Source: Hyposmocoma kahamanoa (taxonomy: Eukaryota; Arthropoda; Insecta; Lepidoptera; Cosmopterigidae). From it: a stretch of DNA of 64,000 nt. Both the position numbers and the translations under genes were made by a program. The stretch spans positions 10,269,473 through 10,333,472 of the forward strand of contig NW_020654810.1 of the NCBI RefSeq assembly GCF_003589595.1, written 5' to 3'. Shown in pieces: positions 9,988 to 21,477 of the stretch. Every line of letters starts with the position of its first letter. The first letter of the stretch is position 1. Under the pieces are notes generated by a model. That model was not told the DNA's origin, did not search any database, and saw only the letters and a program-made list of their open reading frames with translations.

Positions 9988-10434
9988 TTTTAAATAATAT
10001 CTAATGACGGGACGAACAAATCGTACACCTGATGATAAGCTACACGCCTATGTTGCTGTGCCACTCAGAGCTTTAAATCGCAAAAATCTGTGGGGCACTA
10101 CCACTGCGCCTGTCACCTTGACATAACTACTCATCCGTAGAACAAAGACCTATGTGCAAGACTGCTTATTCTCAGGACATTATACATTTCGTTCGCTGTT
10201 CTTAGCGGTGGATATCAGATGAAATGAAATAATTCATCAAATTATGAAAACACCTAAAGGCTAGGCCTTATTTTGAATAAGGAAATTATGTATTTTCGTT
10301 GTATAATCACATCGGACTTTGTTCTTCGGATGAGTCGATAAGTTGATAGTACTACGTAAGGCGGGCACTACTAGGTAAGTTGGCAGTAGTACCCTGAACG
10401 AACTCTTTCACAAGGAGCTCTACTGCTACTAAAA
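9988..10434 (-). mobile_element. SINE-A copy 5, split by MITE M1
   Basis: 3' half at 9988-10126 and 5' half at 10338-10434, joined in the consensus through 'gacataagttgacaag'. The 5' half has lost the 'cccttacccttcaaaaccgg' block but keeps the family 5' end 'gagctctactgctacta'. Confidence 0.88.
10127..10337. mobile_element. MITE family M, copy 1
   Basis: 211 bp with terminal inverted repeats of about 30 bp, starting C(T/G)ACTCATCCG, then (T/A)AGAACAAAG and a last block ATGTG. It is flanked by ATAA on both sides (10123-10126 and 10338-10341), matching a single ATAA in uninterrupted SINE-A. Its interior ('ttctcaggacat', 'gtggatatcagat') aligns along its length with the copy at 33336-33590. No transposase frame is present, so it is non-autonomous. 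Confidence 0.88.
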
Positions 10435-11080
10435 ATCTTATCAAAATCCTATTACAGCGAAGAATTTTTTTCTTCGCGTGCGATAATTTTACAATAAATA
10501 AAATGAATATGGTTATAGGTAAACATCATGATTTTTACAAATACACTACAAATATTCTTTATTGCACTCAAGAACCAACTACAGAGACAAACAAAAAACA
10601 AACAGGTGGCCTTAAAGCTAGATAGCAATCTTTAATAAATCTTCGAGATAAAAATAAAAATAGTAATTGGCAGCGAGTGCAATAAGTGCTATTAAATACG
10701 AACCTACTATATTAGACCTAAATTAATGTTAATAAACACTAAATACATAAACATTTTTTAAATCAAGCAAGGTCAATAAGAATCAGGAGTACAAAATGTC
10801 GATATAAGGAGAAGGACTATTAAAGTAGGTAGTGAAGTTTGACTAAAATTTTAAAAGATCCGCCAGAAAATCCACTACTCGATACTTGTAATAATTAGGC
10901 AGCTGTGTAATAATTAAGCAGTCACCACACTGATTATGTCGAAATCGACTTGAGCCGTGAAACATATATGGCAATAACATCTTTTTCGCCCTTGTTACAC
11001 GGATAAGCTGTTTCTGACCAGCTCAAGTCAATTACACGTTAATAAGTGTGGTCCTCTTTTGGTCTCCTTTAGGCTGAATT
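10435..11080. other. A+T-rich stretch, no gene seen
   Basis: No recognisable element or coding-like segment. Confidence 0.45.
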
Positions 11081-11086
11081 TACGAG

Positions 11087-11220
11087 TATATTGCGGCCGA
11101 TCGGAATTGAAGTGAATTTTTGTAACGATATTGTACATAGCATAATGAACTTTATGGTCAATTGTGTAATGAACAATATCGTTACAAAAAATCGCTTCCA
11201 TTCCGTTCCGCCGCAAAATA
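11087..11220. mobile_element. Fold-back element with 48-nt arms
   Basis: The left arm (11087-11134) and right arm (11173-11220) are inverted copies differing at about seven positions. Both end internally in TTTTTGTAACGATATTGT, and a 38-nt spacer separates them. The size and structure fit a MITE. Target-site duplication was not resolved. Confidence 0.7.
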
Positions 11221-13040
11221 AATTGAGTCTTAATGTTAAAGTCCGAAAGAGTACCTAGAATAGGGTAGTTTAGAATACGTGGAGAGAAGAGTGTAAGGTG
11301 TGACTCACAGTAGTGCTATGACACACAAAATTATCTTCAAGGTATGGAGGAATTGCAGAATAGCTGTGACTGATGTGGTTAATATTGCATTTTCCAATGA
11401 AATAGATAAATATATTCATCACAATATATAAATAATGATAAGCTACCTACGTTCATCATGACGTCGATTTCATCCCATAAGTAACAATAGCTGTAATTAT
11501 ACGCGCAGTAGAGGTTATCAAGTGTTAAAAGTATGATTATAAGAAACATTCATTCTATTTTGGTTGGATAAGCTATCCTTATCTGAATTCGTGGTCAAAT
11601 ATATCGTGTGACATTATTGATGTCGTACAGATGATGAAATAATTCTACTATGATTCCCCATGTAATGAAAAAAAAATGACAATCTCAAATTGAGACTATG
11701 TAAAATTGAATCTTGCATGAAACTGAAGATTATTCGAAAGGTTCGGTCTAATAGCAATTGAAACACAACTTTAGCTTTGTGATCTCTAAAACAGAATAAA
11801 ACGGTTTTATCTCCATTATTTTACAGTTATCGAGGTCTTTGACAAACACGTATTTTATGAAGTAAGAATGAACGTCATAACGATTGTATATTTCACACGC
11901 CACGGTCTCTAACCTTCGCTGAATACGACGCAATCGGACTCTAAAAATGTTGTATTGTAACCATTTCTCAGTTCGACTCCAAATACAGTTTTAATGTCTT
12001 GTATTTACACGTTTACACTAGATTCTTAACATTTCGTTCAAAGAATTCGCCTAATGGTTTTCGATATTTCAATGTTATTCTAAGATCAATAAAAAAATAG
12101 CTGTTTCTTGAAAGTTAGTGTTCTTAAAATGTTAAAAAAACAACATCAATACGTTTTTTACATTTTGGACTAATCGTCAAAGTAAATATATGTACTCCCA
12201 CTTATTTCATTTAATAGTAAAATGCTCATAAAAGGACCTAAAAAGTATTGTCTCTATGTATAAATGCCGCCCCCAGCTTTACATAACATAGCGACAACAT
12301 GTTGAATAAATATTTAAGTTCGCACTCGCACTGATTTCTCAACATTTGTACCCTGAAACTATTAAGACTAATGCAGTACGGCAAGCCAATTTACATACAC
12401 TTTCTGCTTATTTTGCGGTTCTTAAGAATTCTCAATCATGAGTTAGATTCCCCTTTACAAGGAAAGTCACAATGGTTCTAAGGCCCTAAGATGAAAAAAG
12501 TTTAGTAGTTTAATATGTTAGTATTCGTGTATTTTATTAAAAAACTATTTTTCTTGTACGAAAATTATTGCATAATTTTTAAAAAGTACACACAAAGTTT
12601 GTTGTTTAATGGCCATGTAACTTTATGCCCGCCTAATCCAGGAAATAAGTATGAAAATCCATTTGTGTCTGTTGCTTCAAAATTTTAAATATATCCACTA
12701 ACAATGAACTATGTAAAAACTAATATTGAAAAAAATATTGAAAACTGTCAAACTATATCTTTCTAATTTGTGCTATCAAACAGCCAACTGAATTAACATA
12801 AAAGTTCGCCATTGCTATAATTAAAAAAGAAAACAATTGTCTATGGTGTTACTTCTAAAAATTCATCACATGCATCACATACTTTATGCTCAAAAAAAGG
12901 CGGTAAGATCAATTTCATTTAATTAATATCAAAATGTTCTTCACACAAAAAGAAACTTCACACAACAAAAAGAAAGTTGGATTTTTTATATAGTATTAAC
13001 ATATATGTGGTCATATAGAATTTTAAAAATAAAATTTACA
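11221..13040. other. A+T-rich stretch, no gene seen
   Basis: About 1.8 kb with no repeat seen elsewhere in the window and no coding-like frame; the 61-codon minus frame at 11748-11933 has no motif. Confidence 0.45.
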
Positions 13041-13041
13041 A

Positions 13042-13332
13042 TACCAAGAGACGGAATGAATAAGTAATGCACCTGGTAGTAAGCGACAAGTATGTTCATA
13101 CTTGTAGTATCACTCAGAGCTTTAAATCGCCCACATTTGACGGGCACTGCCACTACACTCGTCACTCTAAGACATAAGTTGGCAAGTTCCATGTGCCCGT
13201 AATTTCACCAGCACTCAGTACCCTTTCAAACAGGAACGCAGAAATACTGTCATTCCTGCTTGGCGGAAGAAATAGGTAAGGTGGCAGTATTTCCCTGGAC
13301 GAACTCTTTCACAAGGAACTCTACTACAACTA
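13042..13332 (-). mobile_element. SINE-A copy 7 (near full length, old)
   Basis: All blocks are present but well diverged ('agacggaatgaataagtaat' for the 3' end, 'aactctactacaacta' for the 5' end). An 11-bp loop-like 'tatgttcatacttg' has replaced part of the 'cctgtccataacagttg' block. Confidence 0.82.
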
Positions 13333-14375
13333 AAATATTTTCTTAATAAAATTAATAAATTTTTCTTAAATTCAAATTTTCTTCTCCTTCAGACATTTAA
13401 TTTTGGTTAGAAATATTTTTAGTGATAGTCTCCTACCGAAATTATGGTCTATCGATTTCTTCTTAAGAAGACATGTAAATTCAGCGGCATGATTTTACTT
13501 ATCTGGCTCCTTTGAACAACAATTTGTAACAATTAGTGGCGATGCATAACTAGATGATGGCATTATTCAGTCATGCACAATTTCAGCCGAAACTGCAGTA
13601 TGAAATATATTATCCTATTTATTCATTGAAAGTAATGGGTGCTGCGTGTGGAGTTTGAGCGTGAGAACAAAGGAGCGTATTCATGAACGGCGCGGGCGAA
13701 AGTGGAACGAATGCTAATATCCTTTGTATTTAAAAGCTGGTACAAAGGAATTAGCATCGTGACGTATTTCCTTCAACTTGTCAAAGCAGATTACTATGCT
13801 CATATGATCTTAAGCCAACAATCTTTGTTTATGATACAAACCGACAAGGAACCGGAGGTTACTAGTCGCTAAAATGTAACAAACAGAGGTCGTTGAACTG
13901 TAGCGTCCTTTTCTGGTTTCCGAAGTTATGGAATATGTTATAAGCAAAACAACACTATGCGAAAGTACGCAAGTTAATTACCACCAGGTTTTTACACACA
14001 ACCGTTATAAACAATTTATATAGAGAAAAAAGCAAAATGTAATATTCTAGTTTTCGAGCATAGAGATCTAACTCTATGCAGATAACACTAATACGTGTTA
14101 TTTGCACAAAAAAGTGTAAATTTACAAATTTACAGATACTGAATAAATCGCGCTTATGCGATTATCCAATATTTACGCTAACATCCAAGTACCTGTAATG
14201 TAAGTAGTGTAATGATGACGAAAAAAAAATTAATACAAATTCATTAGAATAATAATTGTAATTGATTAGTTTGACCGTGACAATGCGACGAAATGCAACC
14301 TGTAGGTACTTCTAGCAGAGTTTACAATGTCAGTTGTCGCTAGTGACCGTGTATAATATTGTTTTTTTTTTCAAG
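13333..14375. other. Unannotated stretch with one short hairpin
   Basis: Contains a stem of 17-18 bp at 13711-13728 and 13741-13757 with a 12-nt loop (see findings). Otherwise no element or gene is seen. Confidence 0.5.
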
Positions 14376-14663
14376 ATATCATGTGACGAAAATTAGTTGT
14401 GCTCCTGTTAGTAAATGACAAGGCTGGTCACTTACCAACAGGCGCTCCACAGCAGTTGTACTATCGCTGTAGTGACCTGAATGGCACAGCCACTGCATCC
14501 GTTACTCTGAGACATAAAGTTGACAAGTCAGTCCCATGTGCCTGTAATTACATCATCATAACCCTTACCTTTCAAACCCAGAACGCAATAACGCTCACGT
14601 ACAGTGTTGCGGCAGAGTTAGGTATGGTGACTATACATTCCTAGACAAACTCTTACACGAGGA
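14376..14663 (-). mobile_element. SINE-A copy 8 (strongly diverged)
   Basis: The poly(T) face at 14361-14370 is followed by 'atcatgtgacg'. It retains 'gccactgcatccgttactct', 'gacataaagttgacaag' and 'cccatgtgcctgtaatta', and carries inserted duplications such as 'cagtcagtccc'. Confidence 0.78.
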
Positions 14664-15200
14664 AGAAATGCAATCATCCTTTCACAAAGAGAACTGTGCA
14701 GGAAATGCTAGTTCTGCTTGTAACCGCCTGGGGCGGCGCACAATTTACCATACAAAACTATTACATATTTTATACTAAACAGTCAATGTAAACTCAAAGT
14801 AGAGGCACTGTTTTCATACCCAAGCGTCGTCGATGACTTGTCTTAAGAGAACATATACATTTGTAACATAACCTAGACCTAACCTAACCTTAAGCAATGT
14901 TTTATTTAATAATATTCAGTTTAAAAAACGGCTCTGATAACAATTTGTAAAACAAACTATCGTAAAAATATTTTATCTGTTCTTTCACCTGCTATTGCCG
15001 AGTGAACGATAAAACACATATTTACATAATTCATAGATAACAGAGTAAGAACAATTTTTGGATAAAGAAATGAGATGAAAATCTGTTAATCGAGTTCCCA
15101 CAGGCATTTACAGTTATTATGACCTAATTTGCGTTTATGCTGTGAACAGAGTATGCTGTAGCATACCTTTAGAACATACATATTTATTTGAATGCAGTAG
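14664..15200. other. Unannotated stretch with CCTAA repeats
   Basis: Includes 'acctagacctaacctaacc' at about 14870-14890, a short run of the insect telomeric unit (TTAGG on the other strand). No gene is seen. Confidence 0.5.
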
Positions 15201-15204
15201 AGAT

Positions 15205-15537
15205 TTTAGTAGCAGTAGAGCGCCCTGTAAAACAGTTCGTCCTGCCACCATACGTATTTCTGCCGCCAAGCAGTAATGTCAGCATTACTGCGTTCCGATT
15301 TTGTAGGGTAAGGGTGCTGGTAAAATTACAGACACATGGGACTTGTCAACTTATGTCTCAGGGTGACGGGCACGGTGGCTGTGCCCCTCAGATCTTTACG
15401 ATTTTTTAAATCTAATAAAACACTTGCAGTGGCACTCAGAGCTTTAGCTCTGAGTGCCACTGCAAGTGTTATGGACAGGCGTGTAGCTTACCATCAGGCG
15501 AACAACTTATTCGTCCCGTCACTAGATATTATTAAAA
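15205..15537 (+). mobile_element. SINE-A copy 9 with an internal inverted duplication
   Basis: Full length from 'tagtagcagtagagcgccc' to 'gtcactagatattattaaaa'. Between 'gatctttacgatt' and 'ggacaggcgtgtagc' the copy holds an extra inverted piece of its own sequence, giving the perfect hairpin at 15419-15470. Confidence 0.9.
15419..15470. repeat. Perfect 25-bp hairpin inside SINE-A copy 9
   Basis: The left arm (15419-15443) and right arm (15446-15470) are exact reverse complements around a 2-nt loop (TT). The right arm is normal SINE-A sequence; the left arm is an inverted copy of it. Confidence 0.95.
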
Positions 15538-15685
15538 AACGTGAACCGTAAAATACAATATTCTGGACGCTCGTGGAACCAATAGATACAATTCCTATAA
15601 ATAAAGGAAAAACTGCAAAGGAATTAAACATTAAATAGATAGAATTACAATATAGCATTAAAACAGTTGTAAACTTCTAAGCTAT

Positions 15686-15868
15686 GTGTACGGAAGTGGT
15701 CAATCAGCGATGTTTGTGGCGAGTCGTGTCTCGTGGACGCCGGAAATGGCAACGCGGAACGGTCCCGTCAAACTGCGCCTGTGCATGGCCACAACACTCT
15801 ACATTCTCTATGCCTGCACTATAATGTTAAGTGATGACGAGAATAACAATATAATATATATTTTATAG
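15686..15868 (+). CDS. Possible coding exon with signal-anchor-like peptide
   Basis: A G+C-richer patch (about 15686-15830) in A+T-rich DNA. From the ATG at 15746 (context GGAAATGGC, purine at -3 and G at +4) the frame reads MATRNGPVKLRLCMATTLYI and then continues hydrophobically (LYACTIML) before acidic residues. Basic residues followed by about 17 hydrophobic ones resemble a signal peptide or type II membrane anchor, and codons prefer G or C at the third position (CTG CGC CTG TGC). After the hydrophobic segment the sequence becomes A+T-rich and soon stops at 15868, so if real this is a first exon ending near 15825, where only a weak donor (AAGTGATG) is visible. An upstream in-frame ATG lies at 15686. 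Family not recognised; it could be chance. Confidence 0.33.
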   Translation: MYGSGQSAMFVASRVSWTPEMATRNGPVKLRLCMATTLYILYACTIMLSDDENNNIIYIL

Positions 15869-15870
15869 AT

Positions 15871-17100
15871 ATTATCTGCACTTAAGTAATAACCAGCTGT
15901 TGAGCTGCCAGTAACCAAAAGCAAACAATAAATTGTTAATATCAAAATATAGGTATGAGATCCATGCGGGCATTGATGTTGTCGTAAATAATAATTAATA
16001 ATGTAATAAAAACTTGTTCAATAAAAACTACGTAGTATGATACTGGAAATTACTAATCTAGATTTCGTAAAATTTCAACGCAATTTTTCAATATCATCTA
16101 CATCAACATCTGGTGTGTTTTCTGTCCAAAAGCATGTTTTTGCAGATATAAATTGACTTTTTTATAACAAACTGTTAATCCTGTTCCTCTAAATCACAAC
16201 ATTTTGCTATCTATAATTATTACTTCGACAAACGGACATCAATGTTAATTTAAATGCTCCGGGGGAAGTAATACACACAGTTTTATGTTAATCTTGAATA
16301 AAATTGCCGATGTCAATAATGACGGTACTTTGGGTGCCGATGCTAAAACCATTCACGACATCTTAAACTCCTCTTCGATGAGAAACATTCCATGAATCTC
16401 AAGTAAAATATGGTATCTCAAGTTATATATCGCCATGTGACGATGCTGACCTCTTACGTCATCCCACTTCTTTTTTGGTTCCTGACCACTTATTTTTAAA
16501 ATTTGAATCGTTCTTGAATTCCCTTTTCCTTCACTATTCTTACGTATGTTCCATCAGTCGTCACTCCCATAAAATTCTTGAAACGAGAAACCGTACCCAT
16601 AAATCACAAATTATCTTCATTTCCTTATTATAAAACTTCACGTCGATTAATAATAAAATTATATATTTATACAGGTCCTTTTGGGACCATTGGGACATTT
16701 TATTAATTGTTACAGTCTTTCTTTACCTCTTTACTGTGTCTTACAATAAATCTAGTGAACCTTCTGCATTCTCGCTTTTCTACGGCTAGACCACAACCAA
16801 GTCCACGAGTCGAATAATCCCCAAATGCTAATATCCTAGCAAAAAAAACCGTTGATCTTTTGGGCCCTTGATGGTGTTCATAAATGACTACCTAACTAAA
16901 ACCAACGCGCGCATTTATTTACTGGTTATTTCTGAACAACTGGAAAAATATTTTTTACGCAATTTCGCAACGTAATTAAAGTTGAGGATAATGGTAATGC
17001 ACATTCTAAACTTTTATTGAAGATGTGATCTAGATTGGTGTTTAACTTAAATTAATTTTTAAGTATCATTAAATTATATTTTTTATAATGTAAGAATAAG
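15871..17100. other. A+T-rich stretch, no gene seen
   Basis: No match to other parts of the window and no coding-like frame. Confidence 0.45.
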
Positions 17101-17109
17101 TATAAACGT

Positions 17110-17203
17110 TAAAGTGACACAATTTCCAAAGAAAACTAGATAGATCACGACGTGAACCACGCAATCTATCTTCTCGTGTCATTTCTTGGAAATTCAATAA
17201 ACA
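17110..17203. repeat. Imperfect inverted repeat
   Basis: 'aatttccaaagaaa' and 'tagatagat' on the left pair with 'atctatcttct' and 'tttcttggaaatt' on the right. It may be a decayed fold-back element. Confidence 0.45.
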
Positions 17204-19830
17204 ACTTATAGCACGTTAATAATCGTGTCATATAGGGTGTAAATTGACTTTGTCTGTCGAAACCACATTTAATTTATGGAAATGCCATACATATATTTTT
17301 TTCAATTGAATATTTGGAGAGCGATATACGAGCGACATTTCATGTCGTCATTTCACGTCAATCAACTTTTGATCCTTTCAATTCAGGGATTGAATAATAA
17401 GATGATTGTTGGAGTCTTTGTACAAAAAATAACGTATTGTTTTTTTTTTTTCACGTAGTCATATCGAAATATAATTGGATGTGGAGAGAAGACATTTAAA
17501 TACAATTGCAAGAAGGTGAACTGGTAATAGCACAGTAGGTAATGTATAACATAGTAATACAGTTAGTCACGCATTGGGAACAGGAAGGAACGCGAAGTCG
17601 ATCAACCCAGTCACTCCTACATATATCGGATGGAACACACATTCAGCTTAATCATTTTCTTCGAACTTGACATTCAGGCTTATGGCGGTCATGGCTTGCG
17701 GTTACACGGATGTCCTAGAGGGCCGTAGTCATCTTTCCACCAAACCGGTTATACTAGAGCCACCAACATTCTGTAATTGCTATCTTTGTTTATATTTTTT
17801 TTTACTCAACCTCTGTGGCAATTCTAAAACTTAGAGAAAAAAATTTGGGCCGTTCTCAAGGATCTTGACTCTGACCATTATTTTATACAGCAGGAGGAAA
17901 AAAGTGTGTCAAAGTTTTAACTTGGACAAAGGTCAATGTCGTGTAATGAATAACTTGAAAAGGAAAAAACAACAATACTTATTTGTGTTGCACAAAATTA
18001 TGTTAGAGAACATTTTCTAAACTTTATTTTAGGTACGGTGCAAAATTTTTTTATACATATAAATGTGAACAATTTTGCAAAATTCATTTTTTTTACTTTT
18101 TGCATAATGTTTGTCGTGCACCGAACCAGTTTTGACAGTTCTTTTTTATTTTTGCAAACGAGTTTCTACGTTAATCTTCTTATCACAACATTTCTATCAT
18201 AACAATAATCATAGAATGCAACGAGTGCAATTAGCCTTCAACAGAAACACATAAATGGGATCAGTCGTTCAGGTTCAAAAGTTATCCATTGAACAATACA
18301 ACCAACATGATTCATTGATAGTACTTTACTCGTGTGGACCTCCCGTTGCTATGTAGGTACTGTAGGTACTTAAGTACATGAGATAACGTCGTGTCCAAAC
18401 CATCGTGCCTGCACAAGCACACTTCAGAGCTTAATCGTTCGCTGTGGGCGCGCTGCAACCTTGGCGCAATGACTAGCTGAGATTACAACCTATTCTCGCA
18501 AACGATTAACGCTCCTACTACATGCACATAAAGCTCAAAACAGCGTCTAATCTTTAATGATGGTTAATAAGATTTTATTTGAAAATTTCTAGTCAGTTCA
18601 AATAATTCAAACCGGTACCGTGCGTGAGTCTTATCGTACAAAAATAGCAACTCCATGCCTTTGCAAGTAATTAAGATATATAGGAGCTAAATTTAAAGGA
18701 GTAATTATGCGATTGACGCAAGCAGTGTTCTAAATATGGCAAAACATAAGAAACATCCTGACATAATTTAATCTCTGTTGAAACACATCGTGTACAATTT
18801 TCCTTTACGGTTGTTAATCATTTGGTTAGTAGAAACTTCGATCAAATTTTATTTTTTAACAGAGTGATTTTTAATTTAGTATTCATTTAATGAAGGACGC
18901 TAGTTTAATAATTAAAAAGAAAAACACTTCTACGAGTATATGGCAGATTAGTACTTGCCATAACATTAATATGTTTCAACTATTTTTATTTTCACCATTT
19001 TGTTTCAAAATTAAAAACAAATCCAAAAATTTATTTTTTTCATTTTGTGATGATGATTATGAGAAAGAAAAAAGCTCTACAAATAAAAAAAATCTATTCC
19101 TTGGTAACCACACTGACTATATAAAATTGTAGTAAAAAGAAATTGGATAACGTTATCGATGCACTACGGTAAATATAGGGTACATATAGACTATTATTGT
19201 TTTTCAAACTACACAGTTAAAAAGTAAATACAATTGAAATAAACCTAAAAAAATTATATTACGTACAATGTTTGTAAATGAAACCAAATCTAATTAAATG
19301 GAGCTAATGACAGATACTTGATTCTACATATTAGAGTGGGCACGGCCATGAAGCAACTAAATTTTGCTAAAATTTATATTATCTAGGTACTAGTAAGGGA
19401 TGACTAAAAAGAACCAGTGCAACTGACCAGCATAAACAATAACTTTATGTGTCCATGTATTTACTTGAAATGCTGTATGACGTACAAATTCATGTTGTAT
19501 ATTTACTTTGAAAATATATATACACGTCGAATGTTTAAGGAACTAAATACATGAAATAATATGGCTATTACAGTACAGTTCGATTTGTTATGCTGATAAA
19601 GCGCCTTAATCAAGGTTAACTTATTGCTAAACAACAGATTAAATAATACAGCTCTATTCACGTCATACTTTTGGAGGAAAACATAGCATTAAAAGCAGCG
19701 AAAATAATTGTTGTTTTATAAAATATAAATATTTGATATTTTAAATATTATGCATGTATACACTCGATGCGTTGCTATACCACACATAACTTAACTACGT
19801 TAACTACGAATTGATTGACTTGAGAAATAT
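17204..19830. other. A+T-rich stretch, no gene seen
   Basis: About 2.6 kb. A reverse-oriented tRNA-like segment near 17700-17765 ('aaaccggttatactagagcc') is too degraded to assign. A G+C-richer patch at 18330-18480 has no open frame or known motif. Confidence 0.4.
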
Positions 19831-19896
19831 AAATTAAAATGTCATTTGGTAAAATTTAAAGTTAAGTATCTCTAATGACAGTAAAGAGTTGCTTAC

Positions 19897-20103
19897 TTTA
19901 TCCTTAGAGGCAAATCTCCTGAGGTCTAGGAGTTTTTGGTACTGTCGGAGGGCTCTCATGTAGAGTCGGACAGGCAGCTCGGTCGCAGCCTGCAGCGGCA
20001 CGGAGTCCGCGCCCCGGGACGCCACGCCTGCGCCACTCATTGCTGCCAAATCCTCCCGACACAAGACACTTTGTTCCTCCAACACTCCTATGGAGGTTTT
20101 CAT
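19897..20103 (-). CDS. Candidate first coding exon, family not recognised
   Basis: A G+C-rich, CpG-rich island on the minus strand. The frame runs from ATG at 20103 (or the internal ATG at 20040, which gives MSGAGVASRGADS) to GGATAAA followed by the strong donor GTAAGC at 19896, giving 69 or 48 codons and ending in phase 0. Its last third, PVRLYMRALRQYQKLLDLRR, is predicted to be a basic amphipathic helix; the L-Y-x-R-A-L-R spacing recalls LYR-type mitochondrial assembly proteins, but this is only a resemblance. A GCGCATGCGC palindrome of the NRF-1/ewg type lies about 70 bp upstream. Plus-strand frames across the 3' half stop quickly. The other minus frame (19904-20179) is open but does not end at the donor. 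Downstream exons would lie to the left and were not found. Confidence 0.5.
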
Positions 20104-20400
20104 ACACACGAGCGCCAATCGCGCGTCCGAAGTGAACGTCGGCTCCACACAACACTGACGTAGCGTGTGACTCGCGCATGCGCTCCCGGCATGCCGCGTT
20201 TGCAAAAAAGAAACTACAAGCTGGTTACACTTGAGTGACTTTCCCTGCCCCTGCAGCGATGGCCGCTGACCTGACCCGCTTTTACTCCGACTATTCAACC
20301 AGCACGAAGGAAGCGCCCTAATGGAAGCACCTAGAAACGTCCATTGTTCTTGAAACAATCGGAGCTTTCTTTACCCTCTCCTTCGCACTACATAACGGTT
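20104..20400 (-). promoter_or_regulatory. Putative promoter with NRF-1/ewg-type palindrome
   Basis: CGCGCATGCGCT at 20173-20184 matches the NRF-1/erect-wing site (YGCGCAYGCGCR) at 11 of 12 positions. It sits in a CpG-rich segment just upstream of the candidate exon; NRF-1-type sites are typical of genes for mitochondrial proteins. No TATA box is seen, as expected for such promoters. Confidence 0.42.
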
Positions 20401-21470
20401 TAGTTCATCATGTTTAGTTTCTATATTTATTAATATAAAAACGAATAGTAAAACGACACTATTGACATTGTAATGGTAATGACTTTGTGAGGTTTGTTAT
20501 ACATGCGATTGGCAGCGGGTGTAGTAGGTGGTATCTAATGTAGAAACGCCGCAAAAACTCTACGTATATCTATATAAACATAGAAGTTCAAAATCATAAT
20601 TTTTGCCTAAGTCTGTAATTATTATAGCTATCATGTAATATAATTTTATTGTGAGAGGTCGGCAATACCTCTTGCGAGCAGATGTACTCAATGATTTATT
20701 TCTCATAAGAATTGAGTCTTCATTTCAAAGACAATTTAAAACGTTACAAATTTGGTGCGTTTAAATACGTGTAGGAAGAGTATAGAACGAACTCGAGCAC
20801 CGAATCTTGTTTTGCGAATGACGTCAATGAATTTAGCAACAGTGGCTGCTTCAGCCTACGAGTGCCGATCAATCTTGCCGCATTTTTAAGTTTCTTAAGG
20901 AATTTAAATTAAGGTTATATTTTGCATGCATTATTCTATTAGTACTGTTAAACAATGAAATCGTCAGATAAATAAACGAATACACTGGTATAAATAGAGT
21001 GATACGCAACTATGTAGTATCATGCGACAGAGGCACGCTCTCAAGCATTGATTAAGTAAAAGATAATAGCTGAATTGATTATAGGTAATTAAGCGAAACG
21101 GATGACTGCATTGCAAAGTGTATCAATGTCAGCGACGACTTAAGCAAATGCGTGTATCAAAGAAAATAAATTCTAGAAAAAAATTAGACACTATATATGT
21201 TTACTATTTATCTCTTGGTACGGTGGTATATTATTGCTCTCTAAATTGGTCAAATAAATTGATTATGATAAACCAATTCGTGTTAGGCACTTGTCTGATT
21301 CCCAAGAGTCACTTTCAATTCGCGATTCAACTCCCATAGAATAATAAGCAGACGGGTACGTCAACATGTTTTATCGAGCTATTTTCCAGAAATATTGCTT
21401 TTGATATTTGATACAGATTTCATTTTGATCGTTTTAATACAAAATATCTTCAGCCACTGCATCGCTTATA
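20401..21470. other. Unannotated stretch
   Basis: A+T-rich. A CRE-like ATGACGTCAAT occurs at about 20819-20829, possibly by chance. No gene or repeat copy is seen. Confidence 0.45.
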
Positions 21471-21477
21471 CTGTGGA

